In this document: piece after piece, positions 14,101 through 27,835 of the stretch
Layout: every line of letters starts with the position of its first letter
How positions within the stretch are numbered: position 1 is the first letter of the stretch
Notes under the pieces: generated by a model
Databases searched by the model: none
What the model saw: only the letters and a program-made list of their open reading frames with translations
What the model was told of the DNA's origin: nothing
Source of the DNA: Apteryx mantelli
Taxonomy: Eukaryota > Chordata > Aves > Apterygiformes > Apterygidae
Direction: 5' to 3'
DNA: 64,000 bases
Assembly (NCBI RefSeq): GCF_036417845.1
Contig: NC_089978.1
Coordinates: 163,429,962-163,493,961, forward strand
Position numbers and translations under genes: made by a program

Positions 14101-17100
14101 TCTCGCAGCCTGAGAGATGGAGTCTGGGTTTGAAATGCCTCTAAATATTAAAAACTGATGTGACTTTTTTTCCTGCCTCTGATGTTGCCCTTGGTGCTAC
14201 TGAGGCAATAACCTCCAGTTCAGGGTCTAGCCCTGATCCCTGCACAGGACAGCTATTAGTGCTTATACCAGTGCTGAGAAAGCAGCACAGATTGACTAAG
14301 TCAACGTTGTTCCAAGAGGTGGTAACTATTACGTTAATGTTGCCTTAGTGGATGATTCCCCCACCATACCCTTCTCCCACTGGGAATGAGCTGTATGCTA
14401 AAGCATCCTTTGCACAAAGTCAGTGTTCTGTGCAGTGTTTGGAAAATGCTGAGTCCTGTCTCCCTCACACATGCACACACAGTTCTCAGAATTACACCAG
14501 CACTGAACAGAACTATTCCATCCATCAGCCCCAGGTATTTATTTTCATTGTCAAAAAACAAATCCAAGTCTGAAGGCTCCCAGGAAGATCTTGGAATCTG
14601 GATCCAGGCTTCCATCAAGAGGTGTAAATATCCCAGATATTTTTATTAATGTATACAGCTTTGTGCATGTGGAAAACATTTTAAGGAAGCCAGAAGTCTC
14701 AGAAATGCAGCATATTTTTATCCTATCTTTAATGTTTAACTTTACATCCATGTTCCTGTTAAAGATGGCTAATGTATTTTGCAACCATATAGAGATGCCA
14801 TATTTTGGTCCTGTGTTTTCAGTAGAAAAACCTTAAAAGAATAGGCTGGTCTACTAGTAATAAGTATAGAGAGGAGAAATTACATCTAACAGGCTTTTTC
14901 AGTAAGGAAGAGAAAGAAACTGCTGAGGCCTGGCCGACTCCCACATCCCACTTAGGACTGGGATCTAAGTGGCAGTTTTGAATCTCCTTCAAATTGTCTT
15001 TAAGAAAGTGTAAATGGCACTCTCTGAAAGGACTCCAACCAGTGTCTCAGATGGTTCCATGTGTCTGTTGATATGGCTCTTCCAAAAAGTTGTTTGCTTA
15101 AACCCTCCTTGCAGAATAGTATTTTTGGACTGTCTAATGTACCAATACAAAGACCTAATTATGAGCCAGGCTATGACAATGATGCCAGGTTGTAAAGTCC
15201 ATACAAGGCTTTTGTACTGCTTAGACTGTGCCAGATGGAAACCACAGCAATCCTTCACCACTGGGTAGCTAATTCCCCACCATTTGTTGGTACCCGTATC
15301 ACGTACAGCTGAGGACAGAACTAAATTCTATAAGTAAGCCATGTTAGTCTGTCCATAGGTCTTGTGTCTGGCTTCTAAGAGGAAAAAGCCTCTTAGTCCT
15401 TTGTAGTTAAAGTCCAGAGTAAACTGTGAATTGCAAGTTTGAATATCTCTTCCAGGGTAGATTAACAGGATCTGACTCTACCCTCTCTTTTTAACTCTGA
15501 TGGGGATTTGCAGCTGTGTAAACGAAATGAGAATTGCATCCATATCTGTGCCAAAAAAATGTTCTAAATATACAAATAGGCTGAACTGAATATGATTTAA
15601 TCTTCAGAGCAGATACATTTTAAAGGATTTGATTTCCATTCTCTTCCAAAAGTCAAGATCTTGCTGTGAGCCTGTATCTACAGAAAAGTACTGTTTGCAG
15701 GGATCCACTAGCTGTTCCTATGATTTAGGAAGTACCATGACCCATACCAGCTAGGACAAGGACCAATGTCTGTCTCAAGGATCTTGTAAATGGCAGGGAA
15801 AGCTCAGAGGAGTTCCTGGGCAATTTTATCCCATATCTCACTATTGGAAAATACATAACCAGGCCTAGAAGCAGAGTCTTGAACCAGATTCACCTCCAGC
15901 TAAGGAAATACACTTGTCAGTAGTCTGTAATGATGTTTCCTCTTGCTGCTCACCATGGCAATAATTATGGCACTGTGGTAGTATATATGCTATGTTAATG
16001 GATGCACACGTACAGATATATATTATTTTTATTAAAATTCAGTCAGCCCTACTGACTCCTCCAACTGATAGACCCACTATTGGCCCACAGATTTCTCTTC
16101 TAGTGAAAACAGAGGAAAGAGTCCTTGGTGAGGAGAAGAGGAAGTTCTTTCTGGTGCAGAAGGGTCAGCATAGACAGAGGTGTTTGTGAACAGCAGAAGT
16201 ATTAACAACCTGAGCCTTGCTATCATGAAAGGGCCAGATAGGAGATAAGGAATAAATGGAGCATGAAGTGTGATTGGGCATTTTAAAGGCAATGACTACA
16301 AACTTGGACTAGCTATCACAGAGAATGGAGAGACCATCAGGAGGACTTCAAAATCCAGTCCCTGGACCTCAGATAGAGCTGGAAGTAAAAGGGATGGTAG
16401 CGCTGGGTTGAGTGTAGGGTAAAGAAAGCAGAATGCAATTATTTAAAGCACTGTTCTCCTTGGCCACAGATAGCTCTAGTCCAGTTTGGTTTTATATCTT
16501 GAGCTTTTAAAGGAGAAGAGGGAGAAAGCCTGGGAGACCTCACACAGCTCTGGTGTGAGAGGAATCCCCTTGCTTCAGTGGGTGTTAGCCTGAGGGCCAT
16601 TACCAGGAGCTCTGAGGTCAGTCAGAGACCTGCTGTCTTTTAACAGCTTGTAAAGGGGAAGTCTGCATGGCAGGGCTCTCCAGCCAGTTATATCTGACAA
16701 TTTTCCAGTGCCTGCTCAAACAGGTGATCAAGGACTGACTCCTCTGCACATGTTCTTGAGCAGTGGCAGGTGGAAATGGGTGTCCTTATAACAGCTAACT
16801 GTCCTCCAGCTATCTGTCCCTCACAGCAACCACTCCTGCCAGAGGGATACAGTGCCAGAGGAGGAAGAGGAAGAGGCATGGTGTTCATGAGGATGAGCAT
16901 ACCTGGTGATAAACTGATAGCTGCCTGCTATCAAACATTCATTTGTGATTTGCCAGCAAAATAAAAATCCACTTAGGTAAGATGAGAGAAGGATATTCTT
17001 TCAGTGGGTGCCACAGTGTGAAGGAATACTGCCAGTTTGGAATTGAACACATAATCAAGAGTTCTGCAAATTACTGTTTCTCACATGAACCACACAGAAA

Positions 17101-20100
17101 GAGGCTAAGAACAAAGTATCACATGCTACAGCTGGTGTGAGCCAGGGAACAGTCAGAGTCAGAGATTGCAGCTCTGTTGGTGTGTGTCCACCCATGGAGC
17201 CACTGGGATTTCTCTATCAGACTGTGCCCTTAAAACAGACTCTGCCCTGTGACTGGTTCAGCCTCATTTTCCATGCACTTCACACTCATTTCTAGTTAGG
17301 TGCTGGCTGAAGTACAAGCTGGAAGGAGCAGGTTAAGCAGGGCCTGGAAACAACCTTGGCAGCAGACACACAAGGTTTTGCAAAGTGGATAGTTATTACA
17401 GCAGAAGTGTGGGTTCTACACAGAAAAGTTATTAGCCCACCACATGGGAACACTGGTCAGTAACTGCTGCCATAGATCACTCTCAGCCCTCTCCAGACTG
17501 GATCAGCTCTGTGATGAGGATGCCTATTTCTCTGTATTATGGCACTTTGTTTTCAAGACTCTGGAGAGGCCACAGCTCAGGCAGCAATGCACTCATGGCC
17601 TTTTAGACACATGTTGGAGCTGGGCTTGAGGCCATTTTGGCAGTTAGTGGCTTCGGTTAAATCCACCTGTTTATTAAGGTGACATTATTCCCAACACTGA
17701 GCTGAGCTCTGTCACCCATGTCTACATGGATGGTCTTTTTTAGCCATTTTAACTCTCACACACTATTCTGCAGCTTTTCCAGTGCTGTGTGCACTGTTAC
17801 ATAACTTACCAAAACAACCCTTTCCTAGTGATATTTCTCCAATCTATTGTACTGAGACACCAGCTAGCGTCACAACCGTCAATTATTTCCAGCCTTTCTG
17901 AGGTGGAGGTGTTTTTGAAGAGCTTAGGACTGTAAAGCATAATGCTGCTTTTCAGAGAAAGGAGGGGAGGTAACTGGGTTCAGGGAAAGCACACTTTCAG
18001 CATTTATGCTGTCCAGTGAATATTTTTGTTTAGGAATGTCCCCAGTTTGTTTTTAAATGCTAAAATTGTAAAAGGAATTGCCGCTGACAGACTCATCTGG
18101 GGCCCACCAAAGGTTTTCCCTATGCTGACAGACTCAGCAATTTCCTGTAAGGGGAAAGAGTGTGGATAGATGCGCATGTAGGTGCAGCGCGGGGAGAGGT
18201 GAATAAGAAGAGAGGAGAGAAGAAGAGAAACATATCCATATGTGGCAATAACAAGTACTGGGGAGGTGGAATGAGTAGGCAGGAAATGAATGGGAGCCAC
18301 AGCCCATCGGGGAATGGGGCACCTAGGGGATTTTTGACCACATTCTGTATGTGTTTCCACAGGGACTGTTTTACCTTAGGTGCATGGCTTAATAAGGGTG
18401 CAACCTTGCTTTGTAATAGGCTGGGGCACTCACATGGTGATCTGAGAAGACTGGGTTGCTAAGCCATGGGAACCTAATCATTTACTGCCAGTTGCCCAGA
18501 CCCTGGTGTGAGCCAAGGGTCCAGCCAGAGAGAGCAAACATCTATCGTTTATGTTGAAGGAAAACACCCAGCCAAGAAAAGAGAATAATGCTGCTTACTC
18601 TTGAAAAAGCTTTTAGCTGCAAAATGTCACATTTTTCAAAACCTAAACAGCCTGTCGTGCTCTAGGCTTTAACAGCTATAACTCTAGTTGGACCAAGAAT
18701 ATAATTTATCTGTAGCATGAAAAGTCAAAACACACCAAAAAACTAATTGAGTTTGCATGGTAGGAGGGTCTGTACTACATGAATACTGTCTGTCCCCACT
18801 TTGCTGTCAGTGTGGCCTCTCCAGCCTCTTTCCAGCTGCAGCCTCCTTCAGCTAACAGAGCCTGTTCTGAACTCTGCCTCCAAAATGTTCCAGCTCCTAA
18901 GATGCAACAACCACACAATTTGCCCCATAAAGAAATGCAATTTTAATTACTGCTATCAAACAGCTTGAGAGAGGCAGAATAACCAGCTCACCCAAATGAT
19001 TAGCATTCCTTCTGCTGGAGGACTGTGAGGCCAACATTGCAGAGGGAGGCAAATGTTGACTGACACTTTCCCACCCTCACCTCACTGTTGTCTCCTGCCC
19101 TGGGAGAAGGGCATGCACCCCTTTTGTTTGTGACTGACAGCATCATACATAATCGCTCAGCCTCCTGCAATATTCTTCCAGTAACACCAAGAATAGATCC
19201 AGACCTCAACGCAGGAAGGGAGATGCATAGGGTCAGCTTTTAGAAGCAGAGAAAATTCTTCCAAGAGATAGTCAGATGGGCAGTTTCCCATTTTAAGCAG
19301 TACATTCCTTATTTATCCTCATTGCCTCCCAACTGCCTTTGTAACAGACCCCTGGCAGACCAGGCCTGGAAATCAGTGCTTGTGAGAGTTCCCTGCAGTG
19401 CTATAGCTGAAGGCTGAGATGTGCAGCAGCTTGTTCTGAGAGGACTGCTGGGATTCTGTCACAGTGTTCTTCATGAAAGTCAGGGCTGTGCATGCTATTT
19501 GGGTTATTTAGGGGTCAGAAAAGCTTGTGTTCTTTGTGATGGCATGTTCCTACAGAGGCCTAGAGATGCAAAAGGCTCTGAGACATGGAATTGAACTACG
19601 TGCCAAAGAGGACTCTTCCCTACAGTCTGAGACACTTCCCGGTGTCTGAGTCAGTCAAATTCTAAAAGCGACAATAGGTGATGAAGTTTTCACCACTTCC
19701 CTTGAAGGTTAGCCCAAAGCCAGCCAGATCCCAGCATCCAGAGACTACCATGGTGTCACCGGTAACAATGGCATCAGACTAAATATTCTGTTCTTAAATT
19801 CATGCCAAACAGTTCTCCCTTTTCCTTGATGTCTGCATCCCTGGGGTGTTTGTGGATTGTGGTTATATCTTCTATTAATCTCCCCATCTAAGGTGTCTCC
19901 CATGTGGGAAGGTCTTACCACTTACAGAGGGATAGATATACAGCTGTTATCCCTGTTTAACCAAAGGGGTCAGTCAAAGCTGGGGTGTCTGGACAATTTT
20001 CATCAGCCAAAGAAATTGTTAATGTATTTAGGGATTTTTAACACAATCCTGTATGTTTACCAAGAAGGAACAAAATCCTGCTGCCCTGCACACAGCAGGC

Positions 20101-23100
20101 ATCAAATGGGTGGGGACAATTTCTTTCCTCTTGGGTCCAAAAATCTTTTGAAGAACATATTTAGCACAAAGGGCTCTTTCTCTAGGCTTTCTTTAGGACC
20201 ATTCTCCCTGCATTTGTTTAGGCTGTGTCTGATGCTCAGACTTTCACAAAACAGTAATAGACAAAGCCTCTCTGCCTTCATTTGCCTTTGATTTGGGCAG
20301 AAACACCTATCTGTATCTGAGGTAGGAGATGCTCTTGTTTTAGTCACTGACATCATAAAGGAGCTTATCTACCATCTTATAAGGAAGTCATTATGAGTAA
20401 CACATATATAAAGCTGTTTAATTCCTTGTTTTACTGAGGTACCACAGAGATTCTCATTGGACCCACATGAGCAACTCAATAGGCCAGAGACACAAAAACA
20501 AAGGAATTGTGTTAGGGTCTGTGGAAGAGTTGTACTGGTATCCCTGCTTTCAACAGGACCAAATTATTTGTGCAAAGAGGAGTAGCCTCAAAAGAATTTA
20601 GGGCCCTCAGCTCTGAATTATCAGGGATCAGGTAAGGTCACACTCCAGGGGTCCAAGTTCAGTTCCTCCTCTAAATAAGGCAAAATAGGGATTTTGAAAG
20701 CAAATTTCTCCCTGTGCAGATTGTTGTGGGTGGACTCCCCGGTGTGATGAGAGGACAGACAGACACGGCCCTCTGTGAGAAGACAGCGGTCTAAAGAGTC
20801 ACAAAACACTCCAGCATTCCCCAAAATCTTTCTGGTAGAGAAAGGACCACACATGAGTTCATTATTCCAAGAGATGGCCAGCCAGAGTCACATAAAGAGT
20901 AGGTATTGCCTTTCAAGGCTGTGAGAGAAACCAATGAAGGCCAAATTGTTTGTGCTTAGTTTTCTGGCTGATATCCATGGACTGCACAGCCCAGACCAAT
21001 TTGCTGCCCGCTATTTCTCTCATGTAGCTCTTTATCCACTGTTGCATTTCTCCATCCCATGGAGCATCTGTCCTTTTTATTGTTTTCAACAATTAGCATT
21101 TTCTAAAACTTGACCTTACTGTCTTCTTCTCTACATGTACCTTCTTTCTTTACACTGCTGATGCAGCCATGGTGGATGCCTTTGAACTTGCATTGGTTCG
21201 CACATCTCAGGGTTACTTGTGACTCCAGGATGGATTTTCTGAAATCCGTTGCTTTGTTGGGGTCTTTTCAAGTACTGGAGAAGGGCCAGGTGTGTCCACT
21301 CCACTACACAGACATCTATCTCCCTAGAGTTTCATAATAATATCCACCTGTTCTTTAGCTTGCTTACAGGAAAGGATCATAGGGTTACAGTGATACCAAT
21401 TAGCACATCTTGTTGAGACTGTGTTTAAAAATATTCACTGCCCATCTGTGTGGAGAGAAAAATCCATTTCTGTTAATGAGGTTGTTCTCCTTCTGACGCT
21501 TGCTGTCTGCAGTAGCCAGCTTGATACAATGAGTGCTGGGAGAAGAGCCTTACACCAAGTTGACTAGTGCCTAGTTTTGAATGGGACTGGCCAGGGTCTA
21601 CTCTGGGGAGGTGAGAGGAAAATTTTGGGTGGAGGAAGGCAGCAGAAGAGCATGAAGTAGGGGAAATATTCCTAACTTCCCCCCTCCCTATCCCCAAGTC
21701 CTACTGGAAACAAAGCCTACAAAGAAAAAATGCTATGCTGTCCTATCAAACAGGACTCTGTTAAGTGTATGCTCATAGGCATCCTGTTAACCAAAGAGGG
21801 ACCACAAAGAATGGTTTAGCAAGACAATAGTGCTGTCAGACCACAGTCTGGGACCTTCTTGTTTTACAGAGGTCCTTAAAGATCTCACAGCAAGAGCGCC
21901 AACCATTCCCCACAGCCACTGACTACAACTCCATCAAGCCTGAGCACTGTATCCGTGATCGTCTTTTACTATTCCTAACAATGGCAGAGAACAAAAAGCA
22001 GCAGAGATGTGAAAGAATTTGGCTGTCCTCTCTTCTGAAGGCTGCTTTGGCAATCAGGCCAAATTTAGGAAAATGGCTGGCACTGAGTGCTTGTAAATCC
22101 CTGTGTAAGCAGAGAGATTTCAGGGCAGTAGATGCAGGGGAAGAGAACAGCAAGCCAGTTCTCCACAGGTTCCTGTGTCACCCCAGCAAGGTGCCCTGTG
22201 GAAGAGCCGTTCAGCCCATTTTAAAATTTATTCACTGACAACTTCCTCTTCAGAGCTGGCACTTTCTTCCTAACAGCAATGAAGCATTGTGAAAAGGAGC
22301 TTACAGTGTCTCCTGTAACTCTCTCAAAAACACAGGATTTGACTTCATAACTGTATCCGTATACTGGGATAGGCTTGTTGCTGTTGCCACAGCAGGAAGA
22401 AACACAAAGCAACAGTGGCTAAAGAGACACTTGAGAGAAATAGCAGGCAGCAAATCAGTCTTGGCTGATGTATGTCTATGTATATCAGCCAGAGAACTAA
22501 ATGCAAACATAGCCTGAATTATGCATTGGTCTCTATCACAGCCCTGAGAGGCAATACATCCTCTTTGTACTGTCTCTCTGGTGAGATCCTAATTGGTTAG
22601 GAAGGTGGCTATTGTCTCAATGTGGTAACATAATCCGACAGTTTGAATAAAACTGAGGGATATCTCCAGCCCCATATTTGGTTGTATGTGGTATTCCAGG
22701 ACCTCTCTATACAACAGCAATAGGACAGCTATGGAATACAAAACCTTTAGCTTAAGCAAGAGTTAAAAACTGGATTGCTATGTATTTCTTAACTATTTAT
22801 GGCTTTGTATGATCTTGCTGGAGTCAGGAGTGACATGCTGCAGTCTTAGGTTTGCCTAGCTACCTTCAGCAATAACCAGAGGAGAGTGACAGTACCTGCC
22901 ATTTCATTCTCATGGCTACCCATGATTTTCACCTTAGTGTCATAACCTGGGGGTGATCGAAAAAGTAGACTGTAGGGAGTTTACAGACCCAAGACATTGA
23001 ACCTAGGACCTGTCAGTGCAGGCTTGCCTGCCTACAAGGTTTAGCTAGCCCAGGTGCTAGTGAAAAGATCATAGCTCTCTCCCTTCCTGTAAGTCCTGTG

Positions 23101-26100
23101 AGGCTGGGTTTACTCTGGGCAGGCTCTAGCAGCTACCCTCTGACAGTGAGAGCTCAAGTCTGTCAGTTGTGATGGCCCAGCAGCCATCATTATTTTTCTT
23201 TATTTTCCTTTTTTTTTGTTTGGTCTACAGGGGTCAAAGATGAAGAGGCCTAGGTTTCACCTTTAAGCTACGGCCACATTCAAAGGCATTTTGGAGTCAC
23301 CTTACACTAGGAGGAACATTCTCCCTTTCCCAAGTTCTTTCGTGCAATGGAAGAAAATGGTGTGGCCTGCCTCTGCCCGTACTCATCTTCTGTTCAGCGG
23401 TGATGGGATGAGGTGGGACATGACTTGTGTTCTCAACCTTTCTTGTGATATGATCCCCTCTGGAGGTGGTGGTGCATGGTGTGACTGTCCCTCCTCTCCC
23501 TTCCCTTCACAGATCCTTTTTCACCAGTCCTGTGAGCTATGACCATGCGCAGGTTGGCTGTGAGACAGAAGTCTGGGCAGGGGAAGTCCAAGGTACTGGA
23601 ACGACCTCTTCTGCTACTGTGAGACAAGACCTTGCCCTCCACCTCCCCTGCCCATCACCGCAAGCTGAATTTGTGGTGGTCTTGCTTATGTTTCGTCTCA
23701 AGTCTCTCTTTAGCTGGTATCTCTGGTGGACTTTCAGGCACTTTTTTTTTAACAGCTGTTAATGGACATCCAAGACAGCTTGTGTAACTGCTCCACTTCT
23801 CATATGCACATGTGGACATATACCTTCAGAATAGCCTGGATGAGCTTGACATCTCCCTCTGTCACCTCTCCCTGCTCTCTCCTGTCCAGAGTATGAGAAA
23901 TGCCTGGAAGTACTCCAAAAGAATTTGTAAGAGTTAGCTTTGCTCCAGCAACCCATGTAATAAATGCCCTGAAGCTCAGTGCCTGGAGTGCAGGAAAACT
24001 GAACCCAGCTAGAGATGATTTATGTAAAGAAAAAAGCAGTCTAGCCACAGGGCAGGTAGTGACCGGCTAAGCTTTGCCTGGCCAAATGCTCCTCACACCC
24101 TGTGATGATCCACACTTAAAGAAGCTTGGCTATGTTAATTGAGAACCATAACAGGGCACCTTTGGCAGGCCAAGGCACTGAGGGATATCAAAATGTTAAG
24201 GCCTGGGCAGCCAAGGCTTTATGCTTATGTGGCAGGTAGGTAAGAAGTCCTAGCACCTCTGACTAGGTGCTAATGAGACACTGAAGGTATTTGCAGCAAT
24301 GTCGATACTGCCTCACCAACCATTTTGAAGCATGAGTCACCTCTCCCAGAATCATGAGACTGGCTTGCAAGTTATTAATATTTATTATTTAATTGAAAAT
24401 AAGTAGAACTTGTCTCCACTTCTGAGGCTTTGGTTCTGTAGGATTCATTTAAGCAATACTTCCAAATTTTCTCTGTAAGCAGTAAGGCTAGAAACTTTGG
24501 TTTGTGTTTGTTTTGCTTTTCCTGCTTTAAATGAAAGCTGAGATTTCTTTCTCTTATCACAGAGATCCAAATCCAGGACTTGATCTCATCAGCTGTTAGG
24601 AGATTTATCATAAAATCACAGGGATTTGCGCTGGATATTGAGCAGCCATATGCTAGGCTCAGTGCAGTGCCCTTTTGCACATCTGACCAAGCTGCCTGTC
24701 TGTCCACTTTAAAGCTCTGCCTGCTGGCAAGAGTTTACATTAGTTCAGACAGAGTGAGGACATCAGATTTATTCCCTGTTTGTCCTTTTCAGTATTCTGG
24801 AATAAAATTTGTCTGTCATGACAGATACAGTTGATAGTGGTATCTGAAAAACTCATAACTGAGGATGCAATGAGCAAAGGCAACTGGTGAAAGCAGACCT
24901 CTGATCAGCCCCATATGCCGCTCTATACTGGAAGAGCCACTTCGAGATTCATTCTGCAAACAAAACCCCTGGCTTCTCTTCACCTTCCTCCTTTGCTTCT
25001 AATGGGCGGAGAAAAGAGCTTCTTTGCTGTTCATCTGAAAATGGTTAGTGCTTAAAACCTCCATGCTTCCTATTGGCAATGAGAGCAAAAACTGTCATAC
25101 TTGCTCTCGTCTTTGTGCCAGTGCCCTTGGAGCTGCAGAACTGTGTTTCAGTGATTCGGGTCTGGAGTGCAGAGATTTGCAAGAGCAGGTGTTCTGAGGC
25201 CCACTAAGTGTCTACAGCACAGCTGTCAGGGTGTTATAATTCCTATTTAGTAGTGCACTCTGTAGTCAAGGCACCTTTGCTTGAATGCTGATGGTGGCCA
25301 AGAACACTGACCTAATAACCTCTCTCAAGACAGGCCTGTGTGTCCCCTGATGGGCAAGGATAGGGTGAAGGGTGCTTTGGAGGTCCTTCCTATCTCTGGC
25401 AGACTTCTGATTTCTGCTTAACCGTCAAGGATTTGAAGTGTTGGTTTGTTGAGGCTTTGTGCGTGTGAGAAGAGGGAAGTGCCCTTTCACACCTTCCCAA
25501 CCTGCTTGTGGTTATATAAGCCTGAAACTGCAGAGCCTGAGGTTGCTATGCCAACTTCCATCCCTAATTCTTCCCGTCAGTCTCCCCATCTGTACAACGT
25601 CATGGTTCCGAAGTAGCAGGAGCACACCCTGGAATGATCCACCAACAGCAAATGTTTTGCTCCATTGGTGGGACAGATTGAAGGACTCTGGGAGGCATAT
25701 GCACCTGTTGCCCTTGTGCCACCAAAGAGTCACCATGCCAGCATGAACAGTTTTCAGCAGTTTCACTTCAGCATCCCAAGTGTGTTAGCTTCACTGCTGA
25801 ATTTGTTTTCCTGTCCTCACTGGCAGCATTGAGCCTGTGCTCTCACTAGCCAAAGGGACTGCAAGTGTGGCATGAACCTTTGTGCCTGGTTTCCTTTCTG
25901 TGAGATTAAAATAGCATTAAGTGCTTTTCGAAGAGACTAATAAGGAGAAATTGTTATTTCCAGGTACTTATAAACTGCCTTCAGGCACAATAAAGAAAAA
26001 ATCTGAACTCCTTTTGTTCTTCCCCTTCCCCTTTCCTTAGAAAGGGCAATATATAGAACTATACAATTTAGTAAAAGGGTCAGATCCTTGAGACAGAACA

Positions 26101-27734
26101 AAAATGCAAAGTGGGTAAGGTCCGTACTGCATGAAAAGGGCTGGCAGATGAAGCAACTGAGTTTTTGCATCCTATCCCAATTAGCAGTGATTTCCAGCAG
26201 TGAAAAAATTCTTGGAGTTATTCTCTTCCCTTCCCTTTCTTTGTTTCACCTGCCATGTAAATCACAGGCCCTTTTCTCTATACTCCAGCACTATCAGGAG
26301 TGGGAATCCTGATGGGTTAGTTTGCCAGTAATTAAATGTGTCCCTTCTGTTCATTTCACAGATGTAGTTGCCCTCTGCTTTTAAGTAAAGCACAGGTCAG
26401 AGCCAATGGGAGCCTCTAATAATCTGGTAGTCTCATCCGGCACTGAAGACAGAAAGTTTTGTTGCTAATTGGATTGTTGTGAAATTGTCTGAAGAGGGAC
26501 AAGCTCCTTTGAACGGAGAGAGGCTTGGAGCATATAGAGTCATGGAGAAGGTAATAGGTAAATTTATACTTCTGTACACGTTCTCTGAGCCTTCAGCCAG
26601 AACAAACACATAGAAAATGCCTTGGGTCTGATTTCCTGTGGCTCAGCAGCTTGCTTAGTCATTTACACCAGAGTAAGAGTGACTTTGATATGCTTTCATA
26701 TCAGAATAGTAGCTTTTTATATTGTTAAAACTAGGGTGCCAGTCTAGCACAGCCTCCAGCCTGACCAGAGAACACAGGCTTGTTGCAAGAAATGACTGGT
26801 GTTACTCCGGGGCTTATGCTGTGCAGAGGATCAAGCCAAAAGTTCAGGGTGGATTGTCCTCGCCTTGAAAACTTGCCCTTAAGGAGGTAGGCAGTGGCAG
26901 TATTGGCTCCATACAAATAGAGCTATTTGTAGCTGACGCTGAAAAATCTGAACCTGTATGTTTACCCAGACTCAGATTCCAGATCATCGTCAGATTTGCA
27001 GATAGAGGAACCAGGCTGATTCAGGAAAATTCTCCAATTTCATATTATTTAAAGGAGCCCATTGAAATTTGCCCCTGTCAGTAAATACATGCAAATACAG
27101 AAGTTTTAGTCAGAGCTCTGTTTTGGGGGGGTTTTTTAGTTAAAAAGTAAGATGCCAGTCCTTTCAGCTGCAGAGAAAAATCTGACCCTGCAGCAACCTG
27201 AGAGCTTTCTTCTTTCTCTTGCTCCTCTTCTCTGTTTTAATCTTGCAATTTTTAAGTAAGTTTCATGATTTTGAGGATCTGATACATATTTGTGCAGCAA
27301 TTGTAGCTGGCAACACTGCCCTTACAAAAACTGGGCCAAAGTGGCTTTGTGCTCTGTTTTTTTCAAGGACACAGATGAGGTTCTCAATATGTCCATTAAC
27401 TAAACCTCCCTGGAAGATTTTGGCACTCTGCACTGAGTGTTTGTTATACCTATGTCTCTGTGTGCTGTGTCACCTCCTGGCCATATAGCTAATGCCTAGT
27501 ATTGGGGAAGAGGAGATGAGTACTCTTCTTTCCAGGCTTGCTGCCTGGAGGCTATTATTTGCATAGTCTTTTGTATACAGATACAACTCATTCTGCCTGT
27601 GCTTCAAACTGGCCAAAAGCTATATAATCTCTCAACAGAGCTGATTAGCTCAGGCTCAGCAGCTCATTAATGATGGCTGCTCAGTTTCCAGTTAGTCTGC
27701 AGTGGGCAGGGGGAGCTCATATCTGGAGAAACTC
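8127..27734. other. intergenic, no gene seen
   Basis: I see no coding exon, RNA gene or clear mobile element apart from one weak MIR-like piece near 25.9 kb. The longest open frame, 204 codons on the minus strand at 9512-10126, has no domain, low-complexity signal or splice context that suggests a protein. Confidence 0.65.
25868..25945 (+). mobile_element. possible MIR-like SINE fragment
   Basis: TGTGCCTGGTTTCCTTTCTG, then GATTAAAATAGCATTAAG and TGCTTTTCGAAGAG, is weakly like the MIR core and tail. Divergence is high and the call is uncertain. Confidence 0.35.
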
Positions 27735-27835
27735 ACCCTGAGTCACCTTAGACTAATCACCTAAACTTCTCTGAACATTCAGTTTTCCCATTTGTAAACT
27801 GATAAAATATTTATGTTCCTGCTCCATAGGAGGGA
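27735..27835 (+). mobile_element. MIR-like ancient SINE relic
   Basis: AGTCACCTTAGACTAATCAC, CTAAACTTCTCTGAAC, CAGTTTTCCCATTTGTAAAC and TGATAAAATATTTATG reproduce, with substitutions, the MIR core of TCACTTAACCTCTCTG, CAGTTTCCCCATCTGTAAA and ATAAT. Confidence 0.75.

Noticed and set aside
15300-15420. Possible reptile-type SINE tail (GCCATGTTAGTCTGTCC)
   Set aside because: Only a short phrase resembles the common TTAGTCT-ending SINE tail; the flanks do not follow it.
23466-23762. Exon-like segment with an acceptor-like CTTCACAG and an open frame
   Set aside because: No partner exon, no donor of good quality and no recognised protein family.
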